This document shows, piece after piece, positions 1 through 7,085 of a DNA stretch of 52,033 nucleotides. The DNA is from an uncultured Spirochaetaceae bacterium (GTDB taxonomy: Bacteria; Spirochaetota; Spirochaetia; Treponematales; Treponemataceae), in assembly GCA_902799665.1 (NCBI GenBank), contig CADCBK010000025.1, positions 1 through 52,033 of the forward strand, given 5' to 3'. The position numbers were made by a program, and so were the translations under genes. Under the pieces are notes generated by a model that was given only the letters and a program-made list of their open reading frames with translations, was not told the origin of the DNA and ran no database searches. Each line of letters begins with the position of its first letter. Positions within the stretch are counted from its first letter, which is position 1.

Positions 1-844
1 CGTGCGCGCAGTCATACAGCGCGGACAATTCATGCTCGATGTTGTGGCTGTTCCAGTCCTGTGAACGGCCTACGCCGCAGGAGTTTGTATGAGCCATCGT
101 GCCTGCCCACATGATGTTTGCGCGTGCCTGATAATCGTTGGGATCAGCGATAACTTTAGGACCTTCGTTCTTCATTGTGATGAGGAGCGCTTCGATCAGA
201 CGGTCTGTAACTTCGACATCCTTTGAATTTGTAAGATAGCGCTCGTAAAGGTGAGCCATGATGTCCGTGATGCCGCATGCTGTCTGGTAAGGAGGAAGCG
301 TCTCAGTAAGCTCAGGATTCAGGATGCTGAACCTGGGTCTTATGCCCTCACCGCTTGCGCCTCTTTTGAACATGCCCTCTTCTTTTGTGATTACCGAATT
401 GGGGCTTCCTTCGCTTCCGGCGGCGGCGATTGTTAGAACCGTTCCGACGGGGAGCGCTTTTTCAATATCCTTTCCGCTGTAAAAATCCCAAAAGTCTCCG
501 TCGTACAAAACGCCGGCCGCGATTGCTTTGGCCGAGTCGATGGTACTGCCGCCTCCGACCGCAAGGATAAAGTCAACGCCTTCTTTTTTGCAAAGGTCGA
601 TTCCCTTGTAGACAAGGCCGCTCCTTGGGTTGGGCTGAACGCCTCCCAGCTCGACAAACGAAAGCCCTGCGGCCTTCAACGATTCCTCAACTCTGTCCAA
701 AAGGCCCGAAGCCTTGGCGCTCTTTCCTCCAAAATGAACCAAAACCTTGCTGGCTCCAAAACGCTTTGCCAAAGCGCCGGCCTCGCGCTCAGTGTCCTTT
801 CCAAAAACAAAATAAGTGGGCGAATAAAATGTAAAGTTTTCCAT
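1..844 (-). CDS. Iron-containing alcohol dehydrogenase (BDH/YqhD-like), C-terminus cut off by the window edge
   Basis: An open frame runs from the ATG at 844 off the left edge, giving about 281 residues of a family usually near 385-390. The N-terminus reads MENFTFYSPTYFVFGKDTE, followed by an LGGVQPNPR segment and the nucleotide-binding GGGSTIDSAKAIAAG. A histidine-rich metal-site region containing NIEHELSALYD lies at the edge. The family reduces aldehydes with NAD(P)H and an active-site metal. AAGGAGAA precedes the start. The gene is divergent from an AraC regulator, which may control it. Codon use changes near position 385-430: Gly is mostly GGA before the change (reading from the start), while no GGA occurs after it and CAG, GGT and CGT appear. 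This may reflect recombination or an assembly junction. Confidence 0.88.
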   Translation of the reverse strand, partial: MENFTFYSPTYFVFGKDTEREAGALAKRFGASKVLVHFGGKSAKASGLLDRVEESLKAAGLSFVELGGVQPNPRSGLVYKGIDLCKKEGVDFILAVGGGSTIDSAKAIAAGVLYDGDFWDFYSGKDIEKALPVGTVLTIAAAGSEGSPNSVITKEEGMFKRGASGEGIRPRFSILNPELTETLPPYQTACGITDIMAHLYERYLTNSKDVEVTDRLIEALLITMKNEGPKVIADPNDYQARANIMWAGTMAHTNSCGVGRSQDWNSHNIEHELSALYDCAH

Positions 845-907
845 GAATAAATTCTCCTTCGCTTAATATTGTAAGGCATAAATTTAAAAAAAGATAGAGA
901 ATTTTTA

Positions 908-935
908 TTGCAAATTGCCCATTTTTTGCTATAAT
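908..935 (+). promoter_or_regulatory. Promoter of the AraC-type gene
   Basis: TTGCAA at 908-913 and a perfect TATAAT at 930-935 are separated by 16 bp. The ATG lies 11 nt after the -10 box, so the predicted transcript would have only about five leader bases and no Shine-Dalgarno site. Confidence 0.65.
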
Positions 936-946
936 GAATTTGGCCT

Positions 947-1789
947 ATGGAACAAGAAATCATCGCATATCCGACAGTCCGAGGCGTGGCTTACGCGGAA
1001 CGGACGATTCCCGAAACCTTTCCGCCCCACTGGCACAACGACGCGGAATTTACCGTAATCCTCAAGGAAGGCTCGCGCTATAAAATCGGCGACACGGTCT
1101 ACAAGCCGGCCGCAGGCGACATACTGCTTGTTTGGCCGCGCGAGCTGCACGAATTGCTTCACATGCCAAAAGGCGGCGCGGCCTTCATTCAATTTTCCTC
1201 AAGCCTTATCGAAAGCAACACGGACTTGTTCGCGGCCTCAAGATTTTTAAACGCCTGCCATTTGATCCAAGCCAAAAAAAATCCGGCGCTGGCAAAAAAA
1301 ATCGCCGCGCTTGTTTCAAAAATCCGCGCCGCCCGCGAGCAAAAATATTTTGTGGAAAGCCGATCGAAAATTCTGGCTTCGGAAATTCTTGTCCTTGTGG
1401 GCGACCATGTGATGAAAGAGTACAGCCAGCAAATCGCGGGCAAAATCTTTTCCGACCGCTCGTGGGCTTACATTCGCGCCGCCTGCGCCTACATCGCCGA
1501 ACATTCGTCGGAAGACATAAGCCAGTCGGAGGTGGCGCAAAAAATCGGCCTTAGCCCATATTATTTTTCAAAGCTTTTCAACGAATACACAAAGACGGCC
1601 TTTCCCGCCTACCTAGCCAACATCCGCGTCCAAAGGGCCATAACGCTTTTGGCCGACCCCGGCCGTTCCATCACCGACTGCGCCTACGAAGCGGGCTTTC
1701 AGTCAACGACAACCTTCAACAAACTCTTCCACGAACTCACAGGAACAAGCCCCCGCGAATACCGCAAGCTGCAAAGCAGAAGCTCTTGA
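947..1789 (+). CDS. AraC family transcriptional regulator with N-terminal cupin domain
   Basis: A protein of 280 residues. The N-terminal half reads as a cupin-like sensor, with PPHWHNDAEFTVI around residues 26-38 and a turn at PAAGDILLVWPRELHEL. Residues of about 180-275 form the double helix-turn-helix of AraC proteins: the first helix pair is at SQSEVAQKIGLSPYYFSKLF, the second at SITDCAYEAGFQSTTTFNKLF, ending TGTSPREYRK. Such proteins usually activate a nearby catabolic gene after binding a small ligand. It is divergent from the alcohol dehydrogenase with about 100 bp between the starts, so that gene is the likeliest target. The ligand cannot be told from the sequence. Confidence 0.9.
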   Translation: MEQEIIAYPTVRGVAYAERTIPETFPPHWHNDAEFTVILKEGSRYKIGDTVYKPAAGDILLVWPRELHELLHMPKGGAAFIQFSSSLIESNTDLFAASRFLNACHLIQAKKNPALAKKIAALVSKIRAAREQKYFVESRSKILASEILVLVGDHVMKEYSQQIAGKIFSDRSWAYIRAACAYIAEHSSEDISQSEVAQKIGLSPYYFSKLFNEYTKTAFPAYLANIRVQRAITLLADPGRSITDCAYEAGFQSTTTFNKLFHELTGTSPREYRKLQSRSS

Positions 1790-2007
1790 AATACATCCGG
1801 CAGACTTATTCTTGAGAAACGCAAGCCAAAATCGTCAAGTCGTTAGAAATTTTTTGATGAGGAATTGTTGGTTAAAATGAAAGGCCTAGTTGAAAAGCGC
1901 TTTCCCTTGGCTCAAAACGAAGAATAACAAAGTCTACATTTTATTACACTTTTGTATTTTTTACTTTACTATTTTGCAATTCTATGTTATCATTATGGCA
2001 GCTTAAC

Positions 2008-2343
2008 ATGGAATCTGTAATCAAAACTTTAAGAGAAAAGAATCGCTACACACAAGTTCAGCTTGCAAAGCTTTTAGGCGTTTCCAGGCAGGCTCTAATA
2101 AAATATGAAAACCTTGAGCAAGAGCCGCCAGTCGCCACGGTGCGCGCGTTGGCAACGCTTTTTGGCGTAAGCTATGACTGCATAATCGACAACAAGCTTC
2201 CCGTGGACACAAGCGAGGCGGACAAAGAGCGCCTTGCGCAAATCCACAAGACCTTCCCTCTGTTAAGAGAAGACGAAAAACTTGCCGTAACAGAAATGAT
2301 TCGCATAATGGCAAAACCGCAGGAATCCCATGCCGTCAGATAA
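2008..2343 (+). CDS. XRE-family helix-turn-helix protein, first gene of a toxin-antitoxin-like pair
   Basis: About 111 residues from the ATG at 2008; an upstream in-frame ATG at 1984 would add eight residues. Residues of about 5-55 form a lambda-repressor-like HTH: LREKNRYTQVQLAKLLGVSRQALIKYE, followed by ATVRALATLFGVSYDCII. The C-terminal tail (EADKERLAQIHKTFPLLREDEK) is helical and could contact a partner. The gene overlaps the next one by 14 bp, so the two are probably translated together. This fits an antitoxin-like autoregulator, but the HTH alone does not prove that role. TTACAC and TACTAT 17 bp apart upstream of 1984 form a possible promoter. Confidence 0.8.
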   Translation: MESVIKTLREKNRYTQVQLAKLLGVSRQALIKYENLEQEPPVATVRALATLFGVSYDCIIDNKLPVDTSEADKERLAQIHKTFPLLREDEKLAVTEMIRIMAKPQESHAVR

Positions 2344-2710
2344 AATGATTTTTGTCGCATGCATTCCAGACTCACTGCTTTCATTTCTTGGAATTCCGCA
2401 AAGAGAAATTATGATTTACCGGTCAAAAGGCCTTTTGACGCATTTATTAAAACGAAAGCATTATAAAGCCGCAAAATATCTGGATTTCATTCCAGATATA
2501 ATCACCTCGCCGGATTACGCGGGCGTATATGAGAGGCAAATTGAACTTGTAAAGGTTTTTAAAGACAACATTTTTTTAAGCGTTAAACTTGATTCATCAA
2601 AAAAGACTTACTATGTCGCGACTATGTTTGATGTTAGCTCTTCAAAAATAGAATCATACTGCAAGTCTGGAAGATTGAAGAAATGCGCAAACGCGCGCCC
2701 GCAAACTTGA
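2330..2710 (+). CDS. PBECR-type nuclease-like protein, putative toxin partner of the upstream XRE gene
   Basis: 126 residues. The core resembles the phage Barnase-EndoU-ColicinE5/D-RelE-like (PBECR) families: THLLKRKHYKAAKYLDFIPDII, then SPDYAGV, then IELVKVFKDNIFLSVKLD, TYYVATMFDV, and SGRLKK near the end. The paired histidines in HLLKRKH and the PDYAGV segment are the conserved landmarks I recognise. Proteins of this fold are predicted RNases found in prophages and toxin modules. AGGA lies a few bases before the ATG at 2330; an alternative start at 2345 has no such site. Its reading frame begins inside the HTH gene. RNase activity and toxicity are inferred from the fold only. Confidence 0.65.
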   Translation: MPSDKMIFVACIPDSLLSFLGIPQREIMIYRSKGLLTHLLKRKHYKAAKYLDFIPDIITSPDYAGVYERQIELVKVFKDNIFLSVKLDSSKKTYYVATMFDVSSSKIESYCKSGRLKKCANARPQT

Positions 2711-2824
2711 CAAGGCCGCGATTCTATGCCATAATAAAATAAAATTTGACGAGCAGGAAAGGCACCCTGCGCTCCCGAAAGGGAACCTGATATGATGGAT
2801 ACGCCGCCCATCCAAATTTTTATG

Positions 2825-2854
2825 ACGCCATCCTTTTGCGATGGCGTTTTTTTT
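2825..2854 (+). terminator. Rho-independent terminator after the XRE/PBECR pair
   Basis: Perfect 8-bp arms at 2825-2832 and 2840-2847 are followed by a T run. The hairpin touches the 3' end of the flavodoxin stub on the opposite strand. Between 2711 and 2824 I see no gene, only a small hairpin around CCCGAAAGGG. Confidence 0.8.
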
Positions 2855-2945
2855 ACTCCGCAAACTGCCCCGCAAAATCGGCGGCGGCCTGGGCCAACTT
2901 TTTTGTGTTTCCAGTCTTTGTGTAAAACCTAACGGCGAATTTCAT
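2853..2945 (-). pseudogene. Flavodoxin N-terminal stub (30 codons)
   Basis: Reading the minus strand from the ATG at 2945 gives 30 codons: MKFAVRFYTKTGNTKKLAQ, then AAADFAGQFAE and TAA. The TKTGNTKKLA part matches the FMN phosphate-binding loop that opens flavodoxins, which are normally about 140-180 residues. A good site, AAGGAGGC, precedes the ATG, so the stub is probably still translated. It lies 11 bp after the OhrR-like gene in the same direction, as a redox-regulated partner would. The rest of the gene is missing: the stop codon is followed at once by the terminator hairpin. It reads as a deletion remnant rather than a functional short protein. Confidence 0.75.
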
Positions 2946-2956
2946 TTTATGCCTCC

Positions 2957-3397
2957 TTAGCATTCGCTTCCTTCAAGAAATTTGTAAAGCAGCTTGTAAA
3001 GTTTTTGCGCCTCGTCTTTGGTGAGGGCCGGGTTGGAGCAGGCGATTTTTGCCGGAATGTCCTTGCACTTTTTTTTAAGCGCGTTTCCGGCCTGAGTGAT
3101 GTTTATGACAGTCACGCGCTCGTCTTCCTTTGAGCGCGCCCTGGTGATGTAGCCGTCTTTTTCCAAACGCTTTAAAAGCGGAGTCAGCGTTCCCGCGTCC
3201 AGGCGCAAGGTGGAACCAAGCTGCCCAACGTTGACGCTTTCCTTTTCCCACAAAACCATAAGCACGACATACTGCGTGTAAGTAAGCCCAAGCGGCTTTA
3301 GGTAAGGCGTGTAAGCGCTTACGATTTTTCGCCCGCACGCGTACAAGGGAAAGCACAATTGATTTTTTAGCAACAACTGTTCGTATTCCTGCGCCAT
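2957..3397 (-). CDS. MarR/OhrR-type redox-sensing repressor
   Basis: 146 residues from the ATG at 3397, chosen because GGAGGT precedes it; a 16-residue upstream extension lacks a ribosome site. The N-terminus NQLCFPLYACGRKI has the cysteine position used by OhrR proteins to sense organic hydroperoxides. The winged helix follows: LTYTQYVVLMVLWEKE, VGQLGSTLRLDAGTLTPLLKRLEKDGYI and the wing SKEDERVTVI. Further cysteines occur in the C-terminal part (KKKCKD, KIACSN). OhrR members repress detoxification genes until the cysteine is oxidised. A perfect palindrome over its own promoter suggests autorepression. The usual target ohr is not next to it; only a flavodoxin stub is. Confidence 0.85.
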   Translation of the reverse strand: MAQEYEQLLLKNQLCFPLYACGRKIVSAYTPYLKPLGLTYTQYVVLMVLWEKESVNVGQLGSTLRLDAGTLTPLLKRLEKDGYITRARSKEDERVTVINITQAGNALKKKCKDIPAKIACSNPALTKDEAQKLYKLLYKFLEGSEC

Positions 3398-3430
3398 TAT
3401 ATTCGACCTCCATTGCGCGATTACGAAGAT

Positions 3431-3459
3431 ATTATATTTAGTCAAATATAATTTGTCAA
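3431..3459 (-). promoter_or_regulatory. Consensus promoter with embedded MarR-type operator
   Basis: On the minus strand, TTGACA (3459-3454) and TATAAT (3436-3431) are exactly 17 bp apart, a perfect consensus. Perfect 9-bp inverted arms (3431-3439 and 3444-3452) with a 4-bp centre cover the -10 box and most of the spacer, so a bound dimer would block RNA polymerase. Confidence 0.85.
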
Positions 3460-3540
3460 GATATTATTGCCTGCCGTTTTGCCATAAAAAAAGCCATTTT
3501 TTGCCGCTTTGTCCAACCCTTCCGTTTTTCTTACTTTTTG

Positions 3541-3569
3541 TTGCAATTGTGGCAAAAGCGCGCTAAAAT
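3541..3569 (+). promoter_or_regulatory. Promoter of the PocR/ATPase-like sensor gene
   Basis: TTGCAA (3541-3546) and TAAAAT (3564-3569) are separated by 17 bp. AGGAAGAG follows before the GTG start at 3589. Confidence 0.6.
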
Positions 3570-3588
3570 TATTGTTTAGGAAGAGAAA

Positions 3589-4770
3589 GTGCTTAAATTT
3601 ACAATTACAGACTTGTTGGACGCTGACTCGCTTCAAATTATACAAGACGGCTTTGAGCGCTTTACAGGCTTAAAGGCTCTTGTAACCGATTCCTCGGTAA
3701 ATTCCGTCACGGAAGGAAGCGATTTTTCCGACTTTATCAGCAAAATCCTCGTCTACAACGAAGACGCCAACGAGCCGGTTCTAAAAAAGGAAATCCTCAA
3801 ACTCTTGCGCTCAGGAAAAACCATAACGCTAAAAAACGAATTTGGTTCTTTTGACGCGGCAAGCCCGCTTTTGCTAGAAGGCGAATTAATCGGGCTTTTC
3901 ATTTGCGGACCAAACGCCGAAACAAGCAAAAAGAAAATGGATTCCTTGATTGCGGGCGGCTCAAAATTTTTAGCCTCAATCGCGGAAGCGCTTTCCCAAA
4001 TGGCCTACTCAAGCAGTTTGTCTTTAAACAACTCTCACGCCATGCAGCAAAGCGCTTTAAGCGCTTCCGCCGCCGTCACAGAAACCGCGCTAAAGATGAA
4101 GCAGTCAATGCAGGAATGGGTCGAGGTTATGAGCGAGGCGCTGGAGTCCAACGACCCTGACTTGATAAAAAAACAAGTGGAGCAAATTCTTGAAACAGGA
4201 ACTGACGTCTACACGGCCGTCAGCGATTCCGTCCAAAACATCCAAGATAAAATCGGCTCCACGCATCTGGTAGAAACTGAGTACAACATTCATAGATTGG
4301 TTCCATACTATATCGACCAGGCGAAAAAAATCATGGGAGACAAGTCGCCGGACTTTTCATACAAAATCGAGGAGTCTGTTCCCCTGTACCTATTCGGCGA
4401 CAACGACAGAATTTCACAAATCGTTTATCTCTTGTTCAAAAGCAGCGCCCGCCAGTTGGAAAACGGAAAAGCGTCATTGAACGTCAGCGCGAACAAGTCT
4501 TCGTACGCGACAATACTAATGATGAAATTCACTGACACAACGCAAGGCTACACAGAAGAAGAGCTTGAAGCGCTGCAAATGTTCATAGAAACCGGCGACC
4601 AGTCCTACTTGGAAAACACAAATATAAAGGGCATGGGCTACAGGACCATTGCAAGAATCGTCCAGCAAATGTTCGGACAAATCAATTTTGAAATATGTTC
4701 CGACACAGAAATGGAATTTTTAATAAAAGTTCCGCAGCTGGAAGTTGAGGTGGAAGAGCTTGGCAGTTGA
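3589..4770 (+). CDS. Sensor protein with PocR-like ligand domain and degenerate histidine-kinase-type ATPase domain
   Basis: 393 residues starting at a GTG. The first 140 residues resemble PocR-type sensory domains, opening LLDADSLQIIQDGFERFTGLKALV. A helical region with few landmarks follows; I find no clear phospho-accepting H-box. From about residue 270 the protein reads like a HATPase fold, with LFGDNDRISQIVYLLFKSSARQLENG in the N-box position, but the usual NAxK-type residues and glycine boxes are not evident. It may bind a ligand without being an active kinase. Its 3' end overlaps a broken EAL reading frame, so the two could once have been one sensor-phosphodiesterase protein or an operon. 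Confidence 0.65.
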   Translation: MLKFTITDLLDADSLQIIQDGFERFTGLKALVTDSSVNSVTEGSDFSDFISKILVYNEDANEPVLKKEILKLLRSGKTITLKNEFGSFDAASPLLLEGELIGLFICGPNAETSKKKMDSLIAGGSKFLASIAEALSQMAYSSSLSLNNSHAMQQSALSASAAVTETALKMKQSMQEWVEVMSEALESNDPDLIKKQVEQILETGTDVYTAVSDSVQNIQDKIGSTHLVETEYNIHRLVPYYIDQAKKIMGDKSPDFSYKIEESVPLYLFGDNDRISQIVYLLFKSSARQLENGKASLNVSANKSSYATILMMKFTDTTQGYTEEELEALQMFIETGDQSYLENTNIKGMGYRTIARIVQQMFGQINFEICSDTEMEFLIKVPQLEVEVEELGS

Positions 4771-5487
4771 CGTCTTGGCGCTTTTTCCGGAAGCGCTCAA
4801 AAATGAAGAATTTCTCGTTTATTACCAGCCTAAAGTTTCGTTAAGAAACTACCGCTTGGCTGGAGCCGAAGCGCTTGTCCGCTGGAAGCATGGCGATAAT
4901 TTCATTTTCCCGGATCAATTCATTCCCACATTGGAAAAAGACGGCGCCATTTGCGACTTGGACTTTTACATTGGCTTGACCAGGGCCACCGCCTTTTTAA
5001 GGTCAGCGTGAACCTATCCCGCGCCCACTTGCGCGACGAAAAGCTGGTCGAGCTGATTATCCAAACAATCGACAAGCACAACGTTCCGCACGAATAGATT
5101 GAAATAGAATTGACCGAAACAACCACCGACGTAGGCTTTGCGGAACTTCGCAAGGTAATTGACGGCCTGCACGCGCAGCTTATTTCCACCAGCGTCGACG
5201 ACTTTGGAATGGGATACTCGTCAATGAATTTGATTCGCGAGCTTCCTTGGGACGTTCTAAAAATCGACAAATGCTTTTTGCCTAAAAGCGAAAACGACCG
5301 CCGCCAATACGTCATGCTAAAGCACATAATTTCCTTGGCGCAAGACATAGGCTTGGACACAATCGTCGAAGGCGTCGAAACAATCGAGCATGTTAAAATG
5401 CTTAAAGAAAACAACTGCTTTTTGGCGCAAGGCTACTTCTTTGACAAGCCGCTCCCCATCGAAGAATTTGAAAAGCGCCTAGACTAA
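4745..5487 (+). pseudogene. Broken EAL-domain cyclic-di-GMP phosphodiesterase
   Basis: Two frames together make one EAL domain. The first (to the stop at 5011) has FLVYYQPKVSLRNYRLAG and the signature EALVRWK. The frame then changes near 5005, and the second has VNLSRAH, IEIELTETTT, VDDFGMGYSSMN, DVLKIDK, EGVET and LAQGYFFDKPLP. The second frame also has an in-frame TAG at about 5096, where CAG or a similar codon would be expected before IEIELTET. A short segment seems lost at the frameshift. All recognisable catalytic motifs survive in pieces, so inactivation looks recent, or there is a sequencing error. It overlaps the end of the upstream sensor gene. Confidence 0.8.
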
Positions 5488-5504
5488 AAGTTATAGACGC
5501 CCGA

Positions 5505-5533
5505 TTGACATTTTAAGAGCGTTTTAACATACT
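5505..5533 (+). promoter_or_regulatory. Promoter of the MATE gene
   Basis: TTGACA (5505-5510) and CATACT (5528-5533) are 17 bp apart. The ATG lies 8 nt after the -10 box, so the transcript would be nearly leaderless; no Shine-Dalgarno site is present. Confidence 0.65.
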
Positions 5534-5541
5534 CCTACCTT

Positions 5542-6891
5542 ATGGACCAAACAAAGGCGGGACGCGGTGCGCTCCCAATGACAAAGCTTAGCTTTCCTCT
5601 TATCGTCGAGCAATTTTTTAGAATTCTTGTCGCTTCAATCGACACCGTGATGCTAAGCTTTTATTCCGAAAAGGCGGTGGCCGCCGTCGGAATGATGACC
5701 CAGTATGTTTTTTTCATAAACATTCTTTTTAACGTAATCGCGATTGGAACGTCAATCGTGCTTTCGCAATTTTTGGGCGCCCAAAAAAGCCGCGACGACC
5801 TAAACGCAATCGCAAAGTCCAGCGCGATTATGGTGACGGCTGCCGCGGCCGTAATGACGCTTGCCGTAATCTTTGGAATAAAGCCCCTTCTTGGCCGCTA
5901 CACTTTGGAAGCGGAAGTGCGCCAGTTTGCCAACGACTACTTTTTGATTTTTGGCGGAGCGGGCTCTTTCTTCATCGCGTTCGGACTATTGCAGTCTGCG
6001 ATATTGCGTTCCTACGGCTACACTAAGGAAGCGATGATCGTGACCCTGGCTTCCAACTTAATCAACGTTGTAGGAAACGCGATAAGCCTTTACGGACTTT
6101 TTGGCCTTCCGGTTTTTGGCGTAAAGGGCGTCGCGTGGTCGTCGGTGATTTCGATGATCGCCTCTTGCGTGATTTTGCAAATAATCATTAATAGGAAAAA
6201 AGACGTTTCTTTTGACCTTTTTTGCCGCTGCAAAATTCCCGGACGCTTTTACAAGCTTATCCTTTCCGTCGGAGTTCCAACGGCCAGCGAAAGCCTTTCT
6301 TACAATGTCTCGCAAATCGTAATCATGGCGATGATTTCCACTTTGGGAACTTTCGCGATGTCGTCGCAAGTTTACACGGCAACTATTTGCCGCTTTGTAT
6401 TTGTCATGGCGATTGGAATCGGAAGCGCCGTTCAAATCAAGACAGGCTGGAGCGTAGGCGCGGGCCAAGAGGAAGAGATTTACAAAAAGGTCTACAAGTA
6501 CGGCGCCGTCGCCACCGCTTGCTCGGTCTCGATGATTTTGCTGATAAACCTATTCCGCTCGCCAATCATCGGCTTTTTCACGCGGCAGGAAGAAGTCGTC
6601 TCCCTTGTAAAAACTTTGCTCTTGCTTTCGATTTACTTGGAATTTGGCCGCTCAAAAAATTTGATTTACATCGGAGCGCTAAAAGGCGCCGGCGACATCA
6701 AGTTCCCGGTCCTTTACGGAATGTTCTCCAACTGGGTCATCATGGTTTTGGGAAGCTACATCTTGGGCCTAAAGCTTGGCCTTGGCGTCGCCGGCTTTTG
6801 GCTTGGCATCGGAACGGACGAAACAACGCGCGGCCTTGTCATGATGCTGCGCTGGAAAAGCAAGCGTTGGATGAACAAGGCTTTGGTCTAA
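5542..6891 (+). CDS. MATE-family multidrug/organic-cation efflux transporter
   Basis: 449 residues, normal for the family, with about twelve hydrophobic segments. The opening GRGALPMTKLSFPLIVEQFFRILVASIDTVMLSFYSEKAVAAVG has the typical first helix and the asymmetric DTVMLS position. Two homologous halves are visible, the second starting near FYKLILSVGVPTASES. MATE proteins export drugs or metabolites in exchange for Na+ or H+ across the inner membrane. The substrate cannot be predicted. It stands alone in its own transcription unit between a broken EAL gene and the tandem repeat, which begins at the base after its stop codon. Confidence 0.9.
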   Translation: MDQTKAGRGALPMTKLSFPLIVEQFFRILVASIDTVMLSFYSEKAVAAVGMMTQYVFFINILFNVIAIGTSIVLSQFLGAQKSRDDLNAIAKSSAIMVTAAAAVMTLAVIFGIKPLLGRYTLEAEVRQFANDYFLIFGGAGSFFIAFGLLQSAILRSYGYTKEAMIVTLASNLINVVGNAISLYGLFGLPVFGVKGVAWSSVISMIASCVILQIIINRKKDVSFDLFCRCKIPGRFYKLILSVGVPTASESLSYNVSQIVIMAMISTLGTFAMSSQVYTATICRFVFVMAIGIGSAVQIKTGWSVGAGQEEEIYKKVYKYGAVATACSVSMILLINLFRSPIIGFFTRQEEVVSLVKTLLLLSIYLEFGRSKNLIYIGALKGAGDIKFPVLYGMFSNWVIMVLGSYILGLKLGLGVAGFWLGIGTDETTRGLVMMLRWKSKRWMNKALV

Positions 6892-7085
6892 GCCGCTCGC
6901 AAGCTTTGATTGCAAGACCTTGACCGTTGGTTCGAGCGGTGTCACCGCGTCCTTTCGGACGCTGCGTTTGCCGCTCGCAAGCTTTGCTTGCAAGACCTTA
7001 ACTGCTGGTTCGAGCGGGGCCACCGCGTCCTTTCGGACGCTGCCTTCGCCGCTCGCGCGCTTTAGTTGCAAGCCTAGGACTGCGG
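6892..7085. repeat. 78-bp tandem repeat with internal inverted repeats, 2 full copies plus a partial
   Basis: Copies begin with GCCGCTCGC at 6892, 6970 and 7048, a constant 78-bp period. The first two differ at only a few bases. Each can fold: CCGCTCG near the left pairs with CGAGCGG about 40 bp later, GCAAG pairs with CTTGC inside, and GTCCTTTCGGAC makes a small second hairpin. The array starts exactly after the MATE stop. Its partial third copy ends at the AlkD-like gene, whose TAG lies inside the repeat sequence. It may act as a bidirectional 3' hairpin, but no clear T run follows. Confidence 0.85.

Noticed and set aside
1854..1927. 16-codon open frame upstream of the XRE gene
   Set aside because: It begins at an ATG near 1877 and ends at TAA, but has no ribosome site and no recognisable features.
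2711..2824. RNA antitoxin or repeat array after the PBECR-type gene
   Set aside because: Only one small CCC-GAAA-GGG hairpin and no tandem repeats, so a type III toxin-antitoxin arrangement is not supported.
4105..4293. Minus-strand small open frame inside the sensor gene
   Set aside because: Antisense shadow with no start signal.
6892..7085. CRISPR array
   Set aside because: Only two full units in direct head-to-tail contact, no unique spacers and no cas genes.
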